64,000 bases of DNA from Arenibacter catalasegens (GCF_002909235.1 NZ_PHQQ01000019.1:1-64000); one strand, 5' to 3'. Counted from the stretch's first letter, positions 1 through 8,583 are shown. The notes: generated by a model not told the origin, from the letters alone. A program made the numbers and translations.

Positions 1-1
1 T

Positions 2-50
2 GCCCATCAGGAACTGGGGCATTATTTTAAATCAGTTCCTTACGATCTAT
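2..50 (+). CDS. 3' end of a gene entering from the left edge (partial)
   Basis: The second forward frame is open from the window edge to a TGA at 48-50 and reads AHQELGHYFKSVPYDL. A terminator-like hairpin starts seven bases after that stop, which is why I take this frame as the tail of a real gene on the plus strand. Only 16 residues are visible, so no family can be named. The other two forward frames also stay open for 9 to 23 codons, so the frame choice is an inference. Confidence 0.3.
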
Positions 51-56
51 GAAAAA

Positions 57-97
57 AGGGTCAGACTTTAAATAAAAGTCAAACCCTGGTTATTTTT
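57..97 (+). terminator. Rho-independent terminator for the left-edge gene
   Basis: Stem AGGGT (57-61) pairs with ACCCT (83-87) and GACTTT (64-69) pairs with AAAGTC (75-80), with a two-base mismatch between the two helices and an AAATA loop. A T-rich tract (TTATTTTT, 90-97) follows. It sits directly behind the TGA at 48-50, so it should end the transcript entering from the left. Confidence 0.5.
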
Positions 98-124
98 AAC
101 TTACACAGTTTGCGGGATAGTGTC

Positions 125-169
125 ATTTCGTTTAGGTATTTCTATCCTGTTTTTTTAATGGCCTACAAC
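125..169. repeat. 45-bp direct repeat, left copy
   Basis: Every base of 125-169 is identical to 1619-1663 in the same orientation. The shared unit starts ATTTCGTTTAGG and ends GGCCTACAAC. Homology stops abruptly on both sides (C/A before, G/A after). The two copies flank a DUF1080 gene and a truncated DUF1826-like gene. The CTACAACGGTTTGTGTATGG that runs on from this copy resembles a short intergenic repeat common in flavobacterial genomes. Confidence 0.85.
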
Positions 170-448
170 GGTTTGTGTATGGTGTCGTAGCGTATCGGAG
201 GGTGCTATGCACTATACACCGTATTATGAGCTTTTTCCTGTTACCCAACAATGGTTGAGCTTTTATAATTATGTTAATTGTTTCTATCTTCTACCCAACT
301 TTAATTTTTTAGGACAAGTATTTCCTCAACCATTCTGTTCTCAATTTTATCGAGCAGCGGGAGCATCATTTTTCTTTTCATTTTTGGATACTAACTTATA
401 TTAATTAAAAATATTTCGAATGCTCATATGTTAATATTACCTGAGGCA
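170..448. other. Intergenic, no credible gene
   Basis: A 65-codon forward frame exists here (207-404) but it is rich in Phe, Tyr and Leu, has no recognisable motif, and begins inside repeat-like sequence. I treat it as noise. The segment 170-230 (GGTTTGTGTATGGTG ... CACTATACACC) can partly fold on itself and looks like a flavobacterial intergenic repeat. Confidence 0.5.
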
Positions 449-1156
449 TTACAACTCTTTATACCAGATGTCTTTAAACTGAACCAACATTGGTCTCCCG
501 GAATGTAGTTGCAAAGCCAGTAAACCGGATGGGTCGAAATTTTCCCGGTCATTATCAATTACTTCGGCTACTAGTTTTTCATTTACGTAAAGGGTAATTT
601 TATTTCCTTTACAAATTAAGTGGTAGTCGTGCCATTGCCCCAGTTTAAAGTGTGCCTTTTCCTTTGCCCCTGGCAATGTTGTTTTCGTAGCTACACCTTT
701 TTCGTCTAAAACGGTTCTTTCTCCTCGCCAAGACAATGTATGTCTTCCGAATTCATCGTATAACCTTACCAACCAGTCTGTTTCCGTATTGTTGTCTACT
801 TGGTATCCCTTGCAATCGGCTTGTTCGTAATGTTCGCTCCGAAACTGAAACCCTCCATTCACATTATGTTTGCTCACTAAACGGTGTTTCAGCTTTAGTT
901 CAAAGTCAGCCATCTGGCCGTATTCAGAAAATAGGTATTGGTTTTCGGTGCATGGTTTTTCTTTGCTGATTTCTGCTGTGATAGCTCCTTTCTCCACACT
1001 CCACCAGCTCATATCAGCAGCATTCCAACCCTTTAATGTTTTGCCATCAAAAAGTGAAATAAAGCCTTTGGGTACATTTTGTGCTATACTTTCCTGACAA
1101 GGAATTAGAAATATTATCAGGAAGGTTTGTGCGATCATAATTAGCTGGTTTTTCAT
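449..1156 (-). CDS. Secreted DUF1080 protein (3-keto-disaccharide/glucoside hydrolase family)
   Basis: 235 residues with an N-terminal signal peptide (hydrophobic 5-19, likely cleavage after SIAQ). The hallmark LFDGKTLKGWN follows at about residue 35, and one concanavalin-like jelly roll fills the rest (FELKLKHRLVSKHNVNGGFQFRS; KLGQWHDYHLICKGNKITLYVN). DUF1080 proteins of this size cleave glycosides that have first been oxidised at C3, acting in the periplasm or at the cell surface. A cysteine in the signal (LIPC) sits in a poor lipobox, so simple secretion is more likely than lipidation. It stands alone next to the DUF1826-like remnant, between two 45-bp direct repeats, which suggests it was inserted here. 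Family call secure; substrate unknown. Confidence 0.85.
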   Translation of the reverse strand: MKNQLIMIAQTFLIIFLIPCQESIAQNVPKGFISLFDGKTLKGWNAADMSWWSVEKGAITAEISKEKPCTENQYLFSEYGQMADFELKLKHRLVSKHNVNGGFQFRSEHYEQADCKGYQVDNNTETDWLVRLYDEFGRHTLSWRGERTVLDEKGVATKTTLPGAKEKAHFKLGQWHDYHLICKGNKITLYVNEKLVAEVIDNDRENFDPSGLLALQLHSGRPMLVQFKDIWYKEL

Positions 1157-1196
1157 AATTTCTTTTTATATCACTTCCCTACTTATTTGCCTTTTG

Positions 1197-1526
1197 TTAC
1201 GCAATATTCATGGCATCTCTATCATAGAACTTAAACAGATTAAGTGTTGGAGATGCACCAAGAGCTTTCAAGGTCTTCAAATCCCTTAAAAGAATTTCAC
1301 GAGCAAGCTGCCCCTGTTCACTCAACTGAAGTTCAAGAAGGTCATTTGGATGAAGTTCGGTTATATTCTCATTAAACTCTAAGTGTTTAACAATCTCAGA
1401 AAAATCACCTACTAGTTTACGGTTCCAACAAATCACATTAGTTTTTCCATGAAAAGAAGCGGAAACGAAGTCTTGAAAATTAGTGATGTATTGAATTTGA
1501 TTAACTGTATGAGATATGTTTTCCAT
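1197..1526 (-). pseudogene. Truncated DUF1826-like protein (N-terminal part)
   Basis: The 109-codon frame resembles the N-terminal half of DUF1826 proteins: a segment of the type NVICWNRKL near residue 31, then an acidic helical stretch and LKTLKALGASPTLNLFKFYDRD. The family is normally around 200 residues or more and should continue after YDRD. Here the frame runs into AMNIA and a stop, 40 bases from the start of the DUF1080 gene. The missing C-terminal half marks it as a remnant, probably cut when the DUF1080 segment arrived. Function of the family is unknown. The DUF1826 assignment is from memory of the family pattern. Confidence 0.55.
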
Positions 1527-1618
1527 AATGAGTATAAGTCTAAACTATTTGATAAAAGTAGTATTATCCAGTTTTCAAAATCTTTTAATTGGAATTTTAC
1601 TGATAATTGTATCGTAGA

Positions 1619-1663
1619 ATTTCGTTTAGGTATTTCTATCCTGTTTTTTTAATGGCCTACAAC
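1619..1663. repeat. 45-bp direct repeat, right copy
   Basis: Identical to 125-169 over all 45 bases. It ends about 93 bases upstream of the truncated DUF1826-like start codon, so this copy may include that gene's original upstream region and the left copy a duplicate of it. Confidence 0.85.
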
Positions 1664-1944
1664 AATTGGATATTAACTATTTATCTATTTTATGACTAAT
1701 ATAGCCAATCTTTTATTTTGTTAAATCTCCACGCGCTAATTAATATTTTTTAATCTGTTTAGCCTGTGGTTATGATATGGTGTACCTATGGTATTTTTTT
1801 AAATGAAAGTCTGCAAAATAGGAGCAGAACAAGTCAAAGTTTAACAAAAAAGAGGGGTTTAATTAAAAACACAAACAATCTCTAACTTTAAGGAACTGAA
1901 CTTTTTCATTGGAGGTTTGTTGTAGGCAGTATTTCATAAAACAA

Positions 1945-1974
1945 GAAGAGACGACCTTTTATAGTCGTCTCTTT
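1945..1974 (-). terminator. Terminator hairpin behind the gene at 2002-2745
   Basis: Perfect 9-bp stem AGAGACGAC (1947-1955) with GTCGTCTCT (1964-1972), extendable by one A-T pair and a G-T pair. On the minus strand the hairpin is followed by CTTGTTTT. It lies 28 bases after the stop of the minus-strand gene. Confidence 0.6.
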
Positions 1975-2001
1975 TAATACTGTAATAAATTCTAACTATT
2001 G

Positions 2002-2745
2002 TTATTTATTATAATCTTCTACTAATTTAGTGAAAGCTTCCAAAGCATCTAGCTGGAAGCTAGATTCAAAAATAGGACCGTTAGTAAATAGAGTTTGAAA
2101 ACCATAATAATCTTTGACATAATTAGCTAAAACGGCTTCATTGTCTCCCACAAGAGCTTTTATGTTTATTATAGACATATTTTTTACGCCTTCTCCTTCT
2201 TTCTGGAAAAGAATCTCAAAATTGTTTTCTTGAAATGCAACATATTCAGCATCATTAACTTTAGTACGGTCAGGTAAGTAAGATGAAACAAAACCTTGAG
2301 TGTGGTGATGCTTTTTATATATGGTAACCTTTCCTTCGGTAACAACTTCTAACATAAGATTTTTAGGAAACATGTCTTGTTTTCTAGTGGCTAATAAATT
2401 GACATATTTAGCCTTTTTAAATTTTCGACCATTTTCTAACGTAAAACTTTGCAAATCATTGGCTTTATAAACCTCAATTTCTTTTTTTATTTTTTTCCCT
2501 TGAAGGAAGGCCTTATGTGTTTTTTCATTAATGAGGTTAACCCTTTTTTGAAATTCTTGAGGGTTTAACATATCCATATAAATATAACCTTCAATTTCTT
2601 TCCCTTTTTTAAGGATTATTGTTCCTTTTTCATATTTCCCAACCGAACTAGGGGTTTTTAATTGAGCTATAGCAATGTTGGATGTCAGACTGAAAAGTAC
2701 TGTGAGCATTAATGCAATAGATGAGTAAATTTTTACTGTTTTCAT
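2002..2745 (-). CDS. Secreted hypothetical protein
   Basis: 247 residues with a clear type I signal peptide (hydrophobic 9-27, cleavage near NIAIAQ). The mature part starts with KGTIILKKGKEIEGYIY, a pattern seen in many Bacteroidetes secreted proteins of unknown role, where a short beta-rich opening resembles an SH3-like or Sm-like barrel. Histidines cluster in KKHHHTQG near residue 148. No catalytic motif is visible. It is monocistronic, with its own terminator downstream and repeat-rich sequence upstream. I do not recognise the family. Confidence 0.75.
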   Translation of the reverse strand: MKTVKIYSSIALMLTVLFSLTSNIAIAQLKTPSSVGKYEKGTIILKKGKEIEGYIYMDMLNPQEFQKRVNLINEKTHKAFLQGKKIKKEIEVYKANDLQSFTLENGRKFKKAKYVNLLATRKQDMFPKNLMLEVVTEGKVTIYKKHHHTQGFVSSYLPDRTKVNDAEYVAFQENNFEILFQKEGEGVKNMSIINIKALVGDNEAVLANYVKDYYGFQTLFTNGPIFESSFQLDALEAFTKLVEDYNK

Positions 2746-3335
2746 AAAATTGATTTTTATTAGTAGTGGTTTTGCTTATTCATTACAAAAATTACACCTA
2801 AAATAGGTAGTTGGTAATTGCTGCCAACAATTGGATATCGGTATTAACTATATCTCTATTTCAAAAACTACAAGCTCACTAGATTGTACCTAAATTTATT
2901 CTAGTGTCTATTTAATCCCAGATAGTTTTCTGTGGTGTAAAGAGGAGGGAGTACTACAACCAAGAGTCGGTTACTAACGTTCTAAGTAAGCCATTATTGG
3001 AATCAGGTTTTACCTAATCGGTGAAGCGCAGGAATATCCGTTGAATGGCAAGATGAGTTGAAAGTCCAAAGCTCAAAGTTCAAGGTTTGTATAAAGTTGG
3101 CAGTTGCAGTTGGCAGTGGGCGGAATTAGGTACAAGGTTCAAAGTTCAATGTTCAATGTTCATCTGGAGAGTGAGCATAGTCGAAATCGGAGTTAGTTAT
3201 GAGTTAAAAGTTTAAGGTTGAAAGTTATATTCGGCAGACCAGCTAAAAAAATGGGCCCGCCATTGTGGTCAAGGAAGTGGTGGATGGCTCAAAGTGGGGC
3301 GACTTTGTGCAGCAGTTTTTTTATCCTATTTTATA
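2746..3335. other. Repeat-rich intergenic block
   Basis: No gene seen. It contains a second CAACAATTGGATAT motif (2824), low-complexity runs built from GTTCAAAGTTCAA and TTGGCAGTTGCAG units (3060-3165), and one copy of the dispersed GACTTTGTGCAG repeat (3236-3315). Confidence 0.6.
3236..3315. repeat. Dispersed intergenic repeat, copy 1 (GACTTTGTGCAG family)
   Basis: About 80 bases from ACCAGCTAAAAAAATGGG to GACTTTGTGCAGCAG. It aligns along most of its length with 8584-8660 (ACCAGCTTAAAATGG ... CAACTTTGTTCAGCAG), and its right end matches 5211-5237 and 5454-5486. It ends 20 bases before the acyl-CoA ligase stop codon. Confidence 0.7.
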
Positions 3336-4997
3336 TTACTTCAGTTTTCCTTCCGCAAATAATTTCCTAAGCTCTTTTTTGTCAAATTTCCCAACACTGG
3401 TTTTTGGCACTTCAGCAATAAAGACATAGTTCGTTGGAATCTGATATTTGGCAAAGTCTTTGGTTAAAAATTCAATTAGATTATCATCGGAAGGTTTATC
3501 CTGATTGTCTTCCAAAACAATAGCTGCCAACGGCCTTTCTGCCCATTTTTCGTCCGGTATTGCAATTACGGCCACTTCTCTTATTTTTGGATGTGACATT
3601 AATGCAGCTTCTAAAGCTACACTTGATATCCATTCACCACCACTTTTTATAAGATCTTTGGTTCTATCTGTAATTTCCATATAGCCATCTTGATCAATTG
3701 TGCAAACATCCCCAGTTTTAAACCAACCATCATCTGTAAAATTTTCTTGGTTATTCGTTTTAAAATAAGAGCTTATAACCCACGCACCTTTTATATGCAA
3801 TTCTCCCATAGATTTTCCATCCCGTGCTGCCAATGAGCCGTCCTCTTTGATCACCCGTAACTCTACTCCTGGAAAACTAATGCCCTGTTTAGCCCTAATT
3901 TTTAGTTTTTCCGAATCGGATAATTGCTCATGTTTCGATTGTAATCGGCAGGCTGTGCCCAGTGGTGAAGTTTCGGTCATTCCCCAGGCATGGGTTCCTA
4001 TTATTCCGAAATCTCTATCAAATGCTTCAATAAGACTTGCAGGTAATGCAGAGCCGCCAACGAGATATTCTTTAAGCGCCAGTTTTACGGTAGGGGGATT
4101 CTTCTTCATGGCGTGGTAGATTCCCATCCAAATTGAAGGTACTCCATTGGCTTTGGTGACTTTTTCGTTTTCAAGAATTTTAATGAGGGCCTCAGGTTGT
4201 AAATTGGAAGAAGGCATTACCATATTTGTTCCGGACATAAGACAGCAATAGGGAGCGCCCCATGCCATTACGTGAAATTGTGGTACAATTAATAAGAGGG
4301 TATCCTGACTTCCTAAATTTGCCGCATTTGGGGTGATAATAGTGCATGCATGCAAATAGGTTGACCTATGGGAGTACAATACACCTTTAGGTAAGCCAGT
4401 AGTTCCGCTGGTATAACACATACCACAGGCATCATTTTCATTTAAGACAGGCCACTCGAAATTTTCAGATTGCTCGGCCAATAAATCTTCATAATTTAGG
4501 GTATTAGGTAAGGTAGTTTTAAAATTAGGTGGAGTATTAATAAGAACGTAATATTCTACAGTTTCAAGTAATGGGGCAATTTTCTCCAGAAGGGAAACCA
4601 GGGTAGCATCTACAAAAATGACTTTGTCTTCCGAATGATTAATGATATATTCTGTTTGCTGACTGGAGAGTCGGATATTAATAGTATGGCAAATAGCCCC
4701 AATACCAGATATTCCATAGTATAATTCTACATGGGGGCCATGGTTCCAAGCAAAAGTACCTACCATATCTCCTTTTTTAATTCCCAGTTTTTTGGTCAAT
4801 GAATTTGCCAACTTCTTGCATCGATGGTACATGTCACCAAAAGAATATTCATGACGTGCACCATCAGGGAGGTACGTTATTATTTTTTTATGGTGAAAGA
4901 CCCTATTGCCATATTCAAGAATAGTATTTGTTGTGAGTGGATAATTCATCATTAAACTTTCCATAGTACAATTTGATTTAGTCTTTTTTATGTGCAT
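3336..4997 (-). CDS. AMP-dependent acyl-CoA synthetase (fatty acid-CoA ligase)
   Basis: A 553-residue member of the ANL (adenylate-forming) superfamily, which activates a carboxylic acid with ATP and joins it to CoA in the cytoplasm. Visible motifs: the P-loop-like YTSGTTGLPKGVLYSHRS at about 195-212, the WGMTETSP core motif, GWFKTGDV followed by DRTKDLIKSGGEWIS (hinge), and the C-terminal catalytic Lys in PKTSVGKFDKKEL. Length and the G-W-G-M-T-E context fit the medium/long-chain group related to AlkK and FadD. Homologues usually begin near ESLMMNYPLTT, so Met12 (4964) is a plausible true start. It is flanked on both sides by dispersed repeats and is not in an operon. Chain-length preference cannot be read from sequence. 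Confidence 0.9.
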   Translation of the reverse strand: MHIKKTKSNCTMESLMMNYPLTTNTILEYGNRVFHHKKIITYLPDGARHEYSFGDMYHRCKKLANSLTKKLGIKKGDMVGTFAWNHGPHVELYYGISGIGAICHTINIRLSSQQTEYIINHSEDKVIFVDATLVSLLEKIAPLLETVEYYVLINTPPNFKTTLPNTLNYEDLLAEQSENFEWPVLNENDACGMCYTSGTTGLPKGVLYSHRSTYLHACTIITPNAANLGSQDTLLLIVPQFHVMAWGAPYCCLMSGTNMVMPSSNLQPEALIKILENEKVTKANGVPSIWMGIYHAMKKNPPTVKLALKEYLVGGSALPASLIEAFDRDFGIIGTHAWGMTETSPLGTACRLQSKHEQLSDSEKLKIRAKQGISFPGVELRVIKEDGSLAARDGKSMGELHIKGAWVISSYFKTNNQENFTDDGWFKTGDVCTIDQDGYMEITDRTKDLIKSGGEWISSVALEAALMSHPKIREVAVIAIPDEKWAERPLAAIVLEDNQDKPSDDNLIEFLTKDFAKYQIPTNYVFIAEVPKTSVGKFDKKELRKLFAEGKLK

Positions 4998-5210
4998 TAC
5001 TTGCTCATTTTTAAGTTGTTGAAGGCCAAGTAGCAGTTCTTTCGAAATTAAAATCTAATAATTAAATATACTGAAATATAGGGAGTGGACATTAATAAGG
5101 ATGTGTTCGATGTAATGAATAATAAAGGTGGTCCGTTATGGAGACAAGCAAGAGCTGATCCGTTATCGGACTAAACAAAGAAGCCTATTATGGGATAGAG
5201 GGGTATTGAG

Positions 5211-5237
5211 TGGTCAAAGTCGGCAGACTTTGTGCAG
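5211..5237. repeat. Dispersed repeat, copy 2 (right end only)
   Basis: TGGTCAAAGTCGGCAGACTTTGTGCAG-type end, matching the right end of copies 1, 3 and 4. The left part of the unit is absent or too diverged to see. Confidence 0.6.
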
Positions 5238-5270
5238 TCAGGCTGCGCTGGTAATTCGAACAAAAAAACT

Positions 5271-5292
5271 CCTTCCCTTGGTTAAGGGAAGG
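5271..5292. repeat. Perfect 9-bp inverted repeat in repeat block
   Basis: CCTTCCCTT (5271-5279) and AAGGGAAGG (5284-5292) around a GGTT loop. No poly-T follows on either strand, so it is more likely part of the repeat family than a terminator. Confidence 0.5.
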
Positions 5293-5453
5293 TGGATTCT
5301 CCGCCGGTAGCGGGGAAGACGAAAGGGATTGAAATCCCAAGCCTTATGAAAGGGAATTAACAAGAAGGAGATCCTCACGCCAGCCGGAGGGAAGGTTCAA
5401 GGTTTCCCAAGTTCAAAGTCCTAACCGGCTTGGGGATTTTCGAAATTGAAGTA

Positions 5454-5486
5454 AGGGAGGGTTCATAGTCGGCCGACTTTGTGCAG
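5454..5486. repeat. Dispersed repeat, copy 3 (right end)
   Basis: GGGAGGGTTCATAGTCGG then CCGACTTTGTGCAG. The closest match is the end of copy 4 (8630-8660), where GGGAGGGCTTATAGTCGG is followed by GCAACTTTGTTCAG. Confidence 0.65.
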
Positions 5487-5497
5487 CCGTTCTATCG

Positions 5498-5539
5498 TCA
5501 GTTCGAGAAATGTGAATAGCCATTTTGTATCGAGAACGG
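5498..5539. repeat. TTCGAG...TATCGAGAAC REP-like unit
   Basis: TCAGTTCGAGAAATG, about 15 bases, then TTGTATCGAGAACGG. The same unit occurs in inverted pairs at 8683-8799. This element type is very frequent between genes in flavobacteria. No function is established from the sequence. Confidence 0.6.
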
Positions 5540-5650
5540 GGCTAGAGTTAAATGCCAATTGCCAAAAGATATTAGCCGGACAAACACGTCTAGTTTCTGG
5601 AATCTTGTAGTTAAGTCTTCTTGTTTCCGATCAAAAGACAACTTATAAAC

Positions 5651-7915
5651 CTATAGCCTTATAGGCAATCTCGTAATCCTTTTTCCGGTAGCCATAAAAA
5701 TGGCATTGCAAAGTGCTGGTATAAACGGGGGCACAGGGGGTTCTCCAACTCCTGTTGGTTTTTCTTCATTTTCTACAAAATGTACCGCAGTTTTGATGGG
5801 CGCATCTGTCATACGGGCGACAAGGTAGTTGTTGAAATTGTTCTCCATAACGGCCCCATTTTGCACATTTATTTCACTTTTCAAGGCCAAACTGGCACCA
5901 AAGGCAGCACCTCCCTCGAATTGGGCCCTTATTCTATCCGGATTAACCGGTACACCACAATCTATAGCAAAATGGACCATTGGTATTTTGATATTGTTGT
6001 TGTCATCTACCTCCACTTCCACTACGCAGGCTACATAAGTAAGAAAGCTTCGATGTGCAGCAAACCCCATTCCTTTGCCTTTAGGAAGGCTTTTACCCCA
6101 GCCTGATTTTTCTTTTACCAATTGTACTACCTGCTTAAGGCGATGGGTGTCACATGGGTAATCTTCCAATTTAACGTTATAGTTGTTGAACCCTTCCACT
6201 TGGGCCGTAAAATCGATTTTACGATCGCTGCCCAATAGATCCAGCATATTCTCTATGGGGTCCATCTGTCTGGCCTGGGCCACTTGATCTACTATAGAAC
6301 CTATGGCAAAGGCATGGTTGATATTGTGGACAGATCGCAGCCACCCAATCCTAATCTGCGCTTTTGCATCCAAGGATTCACAGGATATATTTTCAATTTC
6401 GAAGGGCATGTCCAAAACGCCCATGCATAATTCGTCCGAAGTAGGCCCTTTGGCTTCGGCGCTGGCCGTACCTGAAATAGATGGAAAAGCCGTACGGTGC
6501 ACCCAGGAAGTGACCTTATTGTTTTTGTCGATACCGACTTTTATATGTTGTGCACAATTGGAATGGTAAAAATCGTGCTGAATATCGTCTTCCCTGGTCC
6601 ATAACAATTTTATGGGAGTATTCATTTCTTTTGAAATCAAGGCTGCTTCCACTACAAAATCAGGTTTGGATTTACGGCCAAAGGCACTTCCCAATAGGGT
6701 AACGTTAATGGTAACTTCTGATTCCTCAATACCCAAGGCGGCGGCGACTGCTTGCCGTACCCATTGTGGCGACTGTACGGGAGCCCATATTTCACAAGTT
6801 CCATCTGAATTATTGCGCGCAACGGCACAAGGAGTTTCCATAGGGGAATGGGCCAAGTGTGGTACCAAAAAATCGGACTCGATAACCTTTGTGGCCTCTT
6901 TTAAAGCTTTGGTTGCAGAACCCTGTTGTCTTTTCACCTGCCCTTCTTTCTGTACGGATCGTTGCATTTGCTGCATAAAGGCGTTGGAGTCATAGGACGC
7001 ATTTATGCCCTTCTCCCAAACCACTTCCACGGCATTCCTTGCCTTTATTGCGGTCCAGGTATTGTTGGCGACCACTACAATTCCGCCCAATGGGGCATTA
7101 TAGCCCATAGGAAAGGCAGTTGCCTCCATTTTATATACTTTGGAGACACCTTCAATGGCAGTGGCCATATCGCTGTTGAACGATTTTAATCCTGCCCCTG
7201 CCTCTGGATTTCTTTTTATGACCGCGACCTTCAGATCAGGGATCTGCACATCTAGTCCATAGACCGCTTTCCCAGTTACGATATCCTCTAGGTCATAGAT
7301 AACCGTTTCCTTGGAAATGTATTTAAAATCTTTCGAGTCCTTTAAAGTAATTTCATTTTCCTCTGGAATGGGCAAGGCACCGGCTTTTTCGGCCAAATAA
7401 CCGTAGCCCAAACTTTTTCCCGAACTATGGATTATTTCATGATTTACGGCACTACATTCAGAAATATCTACTTGCCATTCTTGGGCCGCTGCTTGCATCA
7501 ACATTAATTTCACCGTAGCGCCCGCTACCCTTAAAGGTTGATAGAACATTCTTACGCTATAGGAGCCGTCCGTATTTTGATCGCCATATTTTACATCCCC
7601 AACAGCCTGTATTATTTTTACTTTGGTCCAATCGGCTTCCATTTCATCAGCCATTACCAAGGGTAGACTTGTTCTAATACCAGTACCCATTTCCGAGCGA
7701 TGGGCAATGAGTTGTACTTCCCCGGTTCCCAAAATCGTGATATATACGTTAGGAGCAAAAACAGCATCTTCCCGACCGGTTAAAAAGGCATTTTTTTCTT
7801 GCTTGCATCCCAAAGGAATGCCAAGGATAAAACCAGTGCTGCCCAAGGCCCCAATTTTCACAAAATCTCTTCTACTAACTTTAAACAGTTTATCATTGGA
7901 AGGGTTTGGTTTCAT
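5651..7915 (-). CDS. iorB: Molybdopterin-binding subunit of an aldehyde/isoquinoline-type oxidoreductase (IorB-like)
   Basis: Large catalytic subunit of the xanthine-oxidase superfamily (COG1529, IorB type) that hydroxylates N-heterocycles or oxidises aldehydes using molybdenum cofactor. I take ATG 7915 as the start because it lies one base after the stop of the small subunit and gives 754 residues; an upstream ATG (7975) would overlap that gene by 59 bases. The N-terminus has a twin-arginine signal (SRRDFVK, R15-R16, then a hydrophobic stretch ending in GC), so the complex is exported folded. Cofactor-site motifs visible: MGYNAPLGG, SAFGRKSKPDF, and the C-terminal GVGEPPVPPF with the presumed catalytic Glu. 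Operon iorA-iorB. No cytochrome or XdhC-like maturation partner is adjacent, so the electron acceptor is unknown. Confidence 0.9.
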   Translation of the reverse strand: MKPNPSNDKLFKVSRRDFVKIGALGSTGFILGIPLGCKQEKNAFLTGREDAVFAPNVYITILGTGEVQLIAHRSEMGTGIRTSLPLVMADEMEADWTKVKIIQAVGDVKYGDQNTDGSYSVRMFYQPLRVAGATVKLMLMQAAAQEWQVDISECSAVNHEIIHSSGKSLGYGYLAEKAGALPIPEENEITLKDSKDFKYISKETVIYDLEDIVTGKAVYGLDVQIPDLKVAVIKRNPEAGAGLKSFNSDMATAIEGVSKVYKMEATAFPMGYNAPLGGIVVVANNTWTAIKARNAVEVVWEKGINASYDSNAFMQQMQRSVQKEGQVKRQQGSATKALKEATKVIESDFLVPHLAHSPMETPCAVARNNSDGTCEIWAPVQSPQWVRQAVAAALGIEESEVTINVTLLGSAFGRKSKPDFVVEAALISKEMNTPIKLLWTREDDIQHDFYHSNCAQHIKVGIDKNNKVTSWVHRTAFPSISGTASAEAKGPTSDELCMGVLDMPFEIENISCESLDAKAQIRIGWLRSVHNINHAFAIGSIVDQVAQARQMDPIENMLDLLGSDRKIDFTAQVEGFNNYNVKLEDYPCDTHRLKQVVQLVKEKSGWGKSLPKGKGMGFAAHRSFLTYVACVVEVEVDDNNNIKIPMVHFAIDCGVPVNPDRIRAQFEGGAAFGASLALKSEINVQNGAVMENNFNNYLVARMTDAPIKTAVHFVENEEKPTGVGEPPVPPFIPALCNAIFMATGKRITRLPIRL

Positions 7916-7916
7916 A

Positions 7917-8390
7917 TTACACATTGTTTTTAGCAGCGTTCTTAATGGCACTTCTAATTCGGATATAGGTTCCACAGCGGCAAATATTACCGGACATTGC
8001 TTGTTCGATGTCAGCGTCTGACGGATTCCCGTTTTGTTCCAATAATGCTATGGCCGACATGATTTGCCCACTTTGGCAAAATCCACATTGGGGAACGTTC
8101 TCAGCGATCCATGCTTTTTGTACAGGGTGAAGTCCATCTTTTCCGACCCCTTCAATGGTGGTAATAGCTTTATCATTGATTGCGGAAATTGGTAGGCTGC
8201 ACGACCTTACTGCTGTACCGTCCAAATGGACCGTACAAGATCCACATATGGCTATTCCACAACCATATTTGGTCCCGGTCAGCCCTAATTGATCGCGAAG
8301 CGCCCACAATAAAGGTGTGTCGGGAGCGCATTCAATCGATACCTTTTGATTATTGATGTTTAAGGTGAATTTTTCCATGGGCAATATCAT
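7917..8390 (-). CDS. iorA: (2Fe-2S)-binding small subunit (IorA-like)
   Basis: 157-residue iron-sulfur subunit that passes electrons from the molybdenum subunit. N-terminal plant-type ferredoxin domain with [18 protein letters not shown] (cluster II ligands), followed by the helical [2Fe-2S]-binding domain with [10 protein letters not shown] and GNICRCGTY (cluster I ligands). All eight expected cysteines are present. Met5 ([10 protein letters not shown], 8378) is an equally good start and closer to family length. It is first in a two-gene operon, with iorB starting one base after its stop. No signal peptide is present, so export would be by hitch-hiking on the Tat signal of IorB, as known for this family. 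Confidence 0.92.
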   Translation of the reverse strand: MILPMEKFTLNINNQKVSIECAPDTPLLWALRDQLGLTGTKYGCGIAICGSCTVHLDGTAVRSCSLPISAINDKAITTIEGVGKDGLHPVQKAWIAENVPQCGFCQSGQIMSAIALLEQNGNPSDADIEQAMSGNICRCGTYIRIRSAIKNAAKNNV

Positions 8391-8583
8391 TCATTTATGT
8401 AATAACCATATGGCGACATGCAATTGGATAGGCTTTTAAAGCCTTTAATGTGGTTCTAAAAGGTTGATTTAGAATGGTTTTGCCCCATATTAAGCATTAA
8501 GATAATAAAAAAATTGATTGCTCAGGCCGCAATGGATAATAAATTCGGTAGCCCCATCACTGGCGCGAGCCTACCTATGGGCA

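Larger units (their letters stand above)
1527..2001. other. Intergenic region with repeat copy and terminator
   Basis: It holds the right copy of the 45-bp repeat (1619-1663), then AT-rich sequence beginning CAACAATTGGATATTAACTAT. A near copy of that text recurs at 2824-2855, so both may be the edge of a degenerate repeat. The region ends with a hairpin at 1945-1974. No coding frame is convincing. Confidence 0.6.
4998..5650. other. Repeat-rich intergenic block
   Basis: No gene. It carries two partial copies of the GACTTTGTGCAG repeat (5211-5237, 5454-5486), a perfect hairpin at 5271-5292, a TTCGAG...ATCGAGAAC REP-like unit (5498-5539) and GTTCAAAGTCC fragments. The short forward frame at 5128-5310 lies entirely inside the repeats and is not a gene. 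Confidence 0.6.

Noticed and set aside
207-404. 65-codon forward frame near the left edge
   Set aside because: No motif, biased to Phe/Tyr/Leu, begins in repeat-like sequence directly after the 45-bp repeat; no homologous pattern recalled.
3060-3165. Possible CRISPR or minisatellite in the GTTCAAAGTTCAA runs
   Set aside because: Units vary in length and order, without spacers; low-complexity repeat of the kind seen between genes in this phylum.
5128-5310. 60-codon forward frame between the acyl-CoA ligase and iorB
   Set aside because: Entirely within dispersed repeat sequence, including a copy of GACTTTGTGCAG and a hairpin.
6612-6995. Long opposite-strand frames inside iorB (also in the kbl, CE15-like and glucosidase genes)
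   Set aside because: They are shadows of strongly coding genes in an antisense frame; the sense frames have full family motifs.
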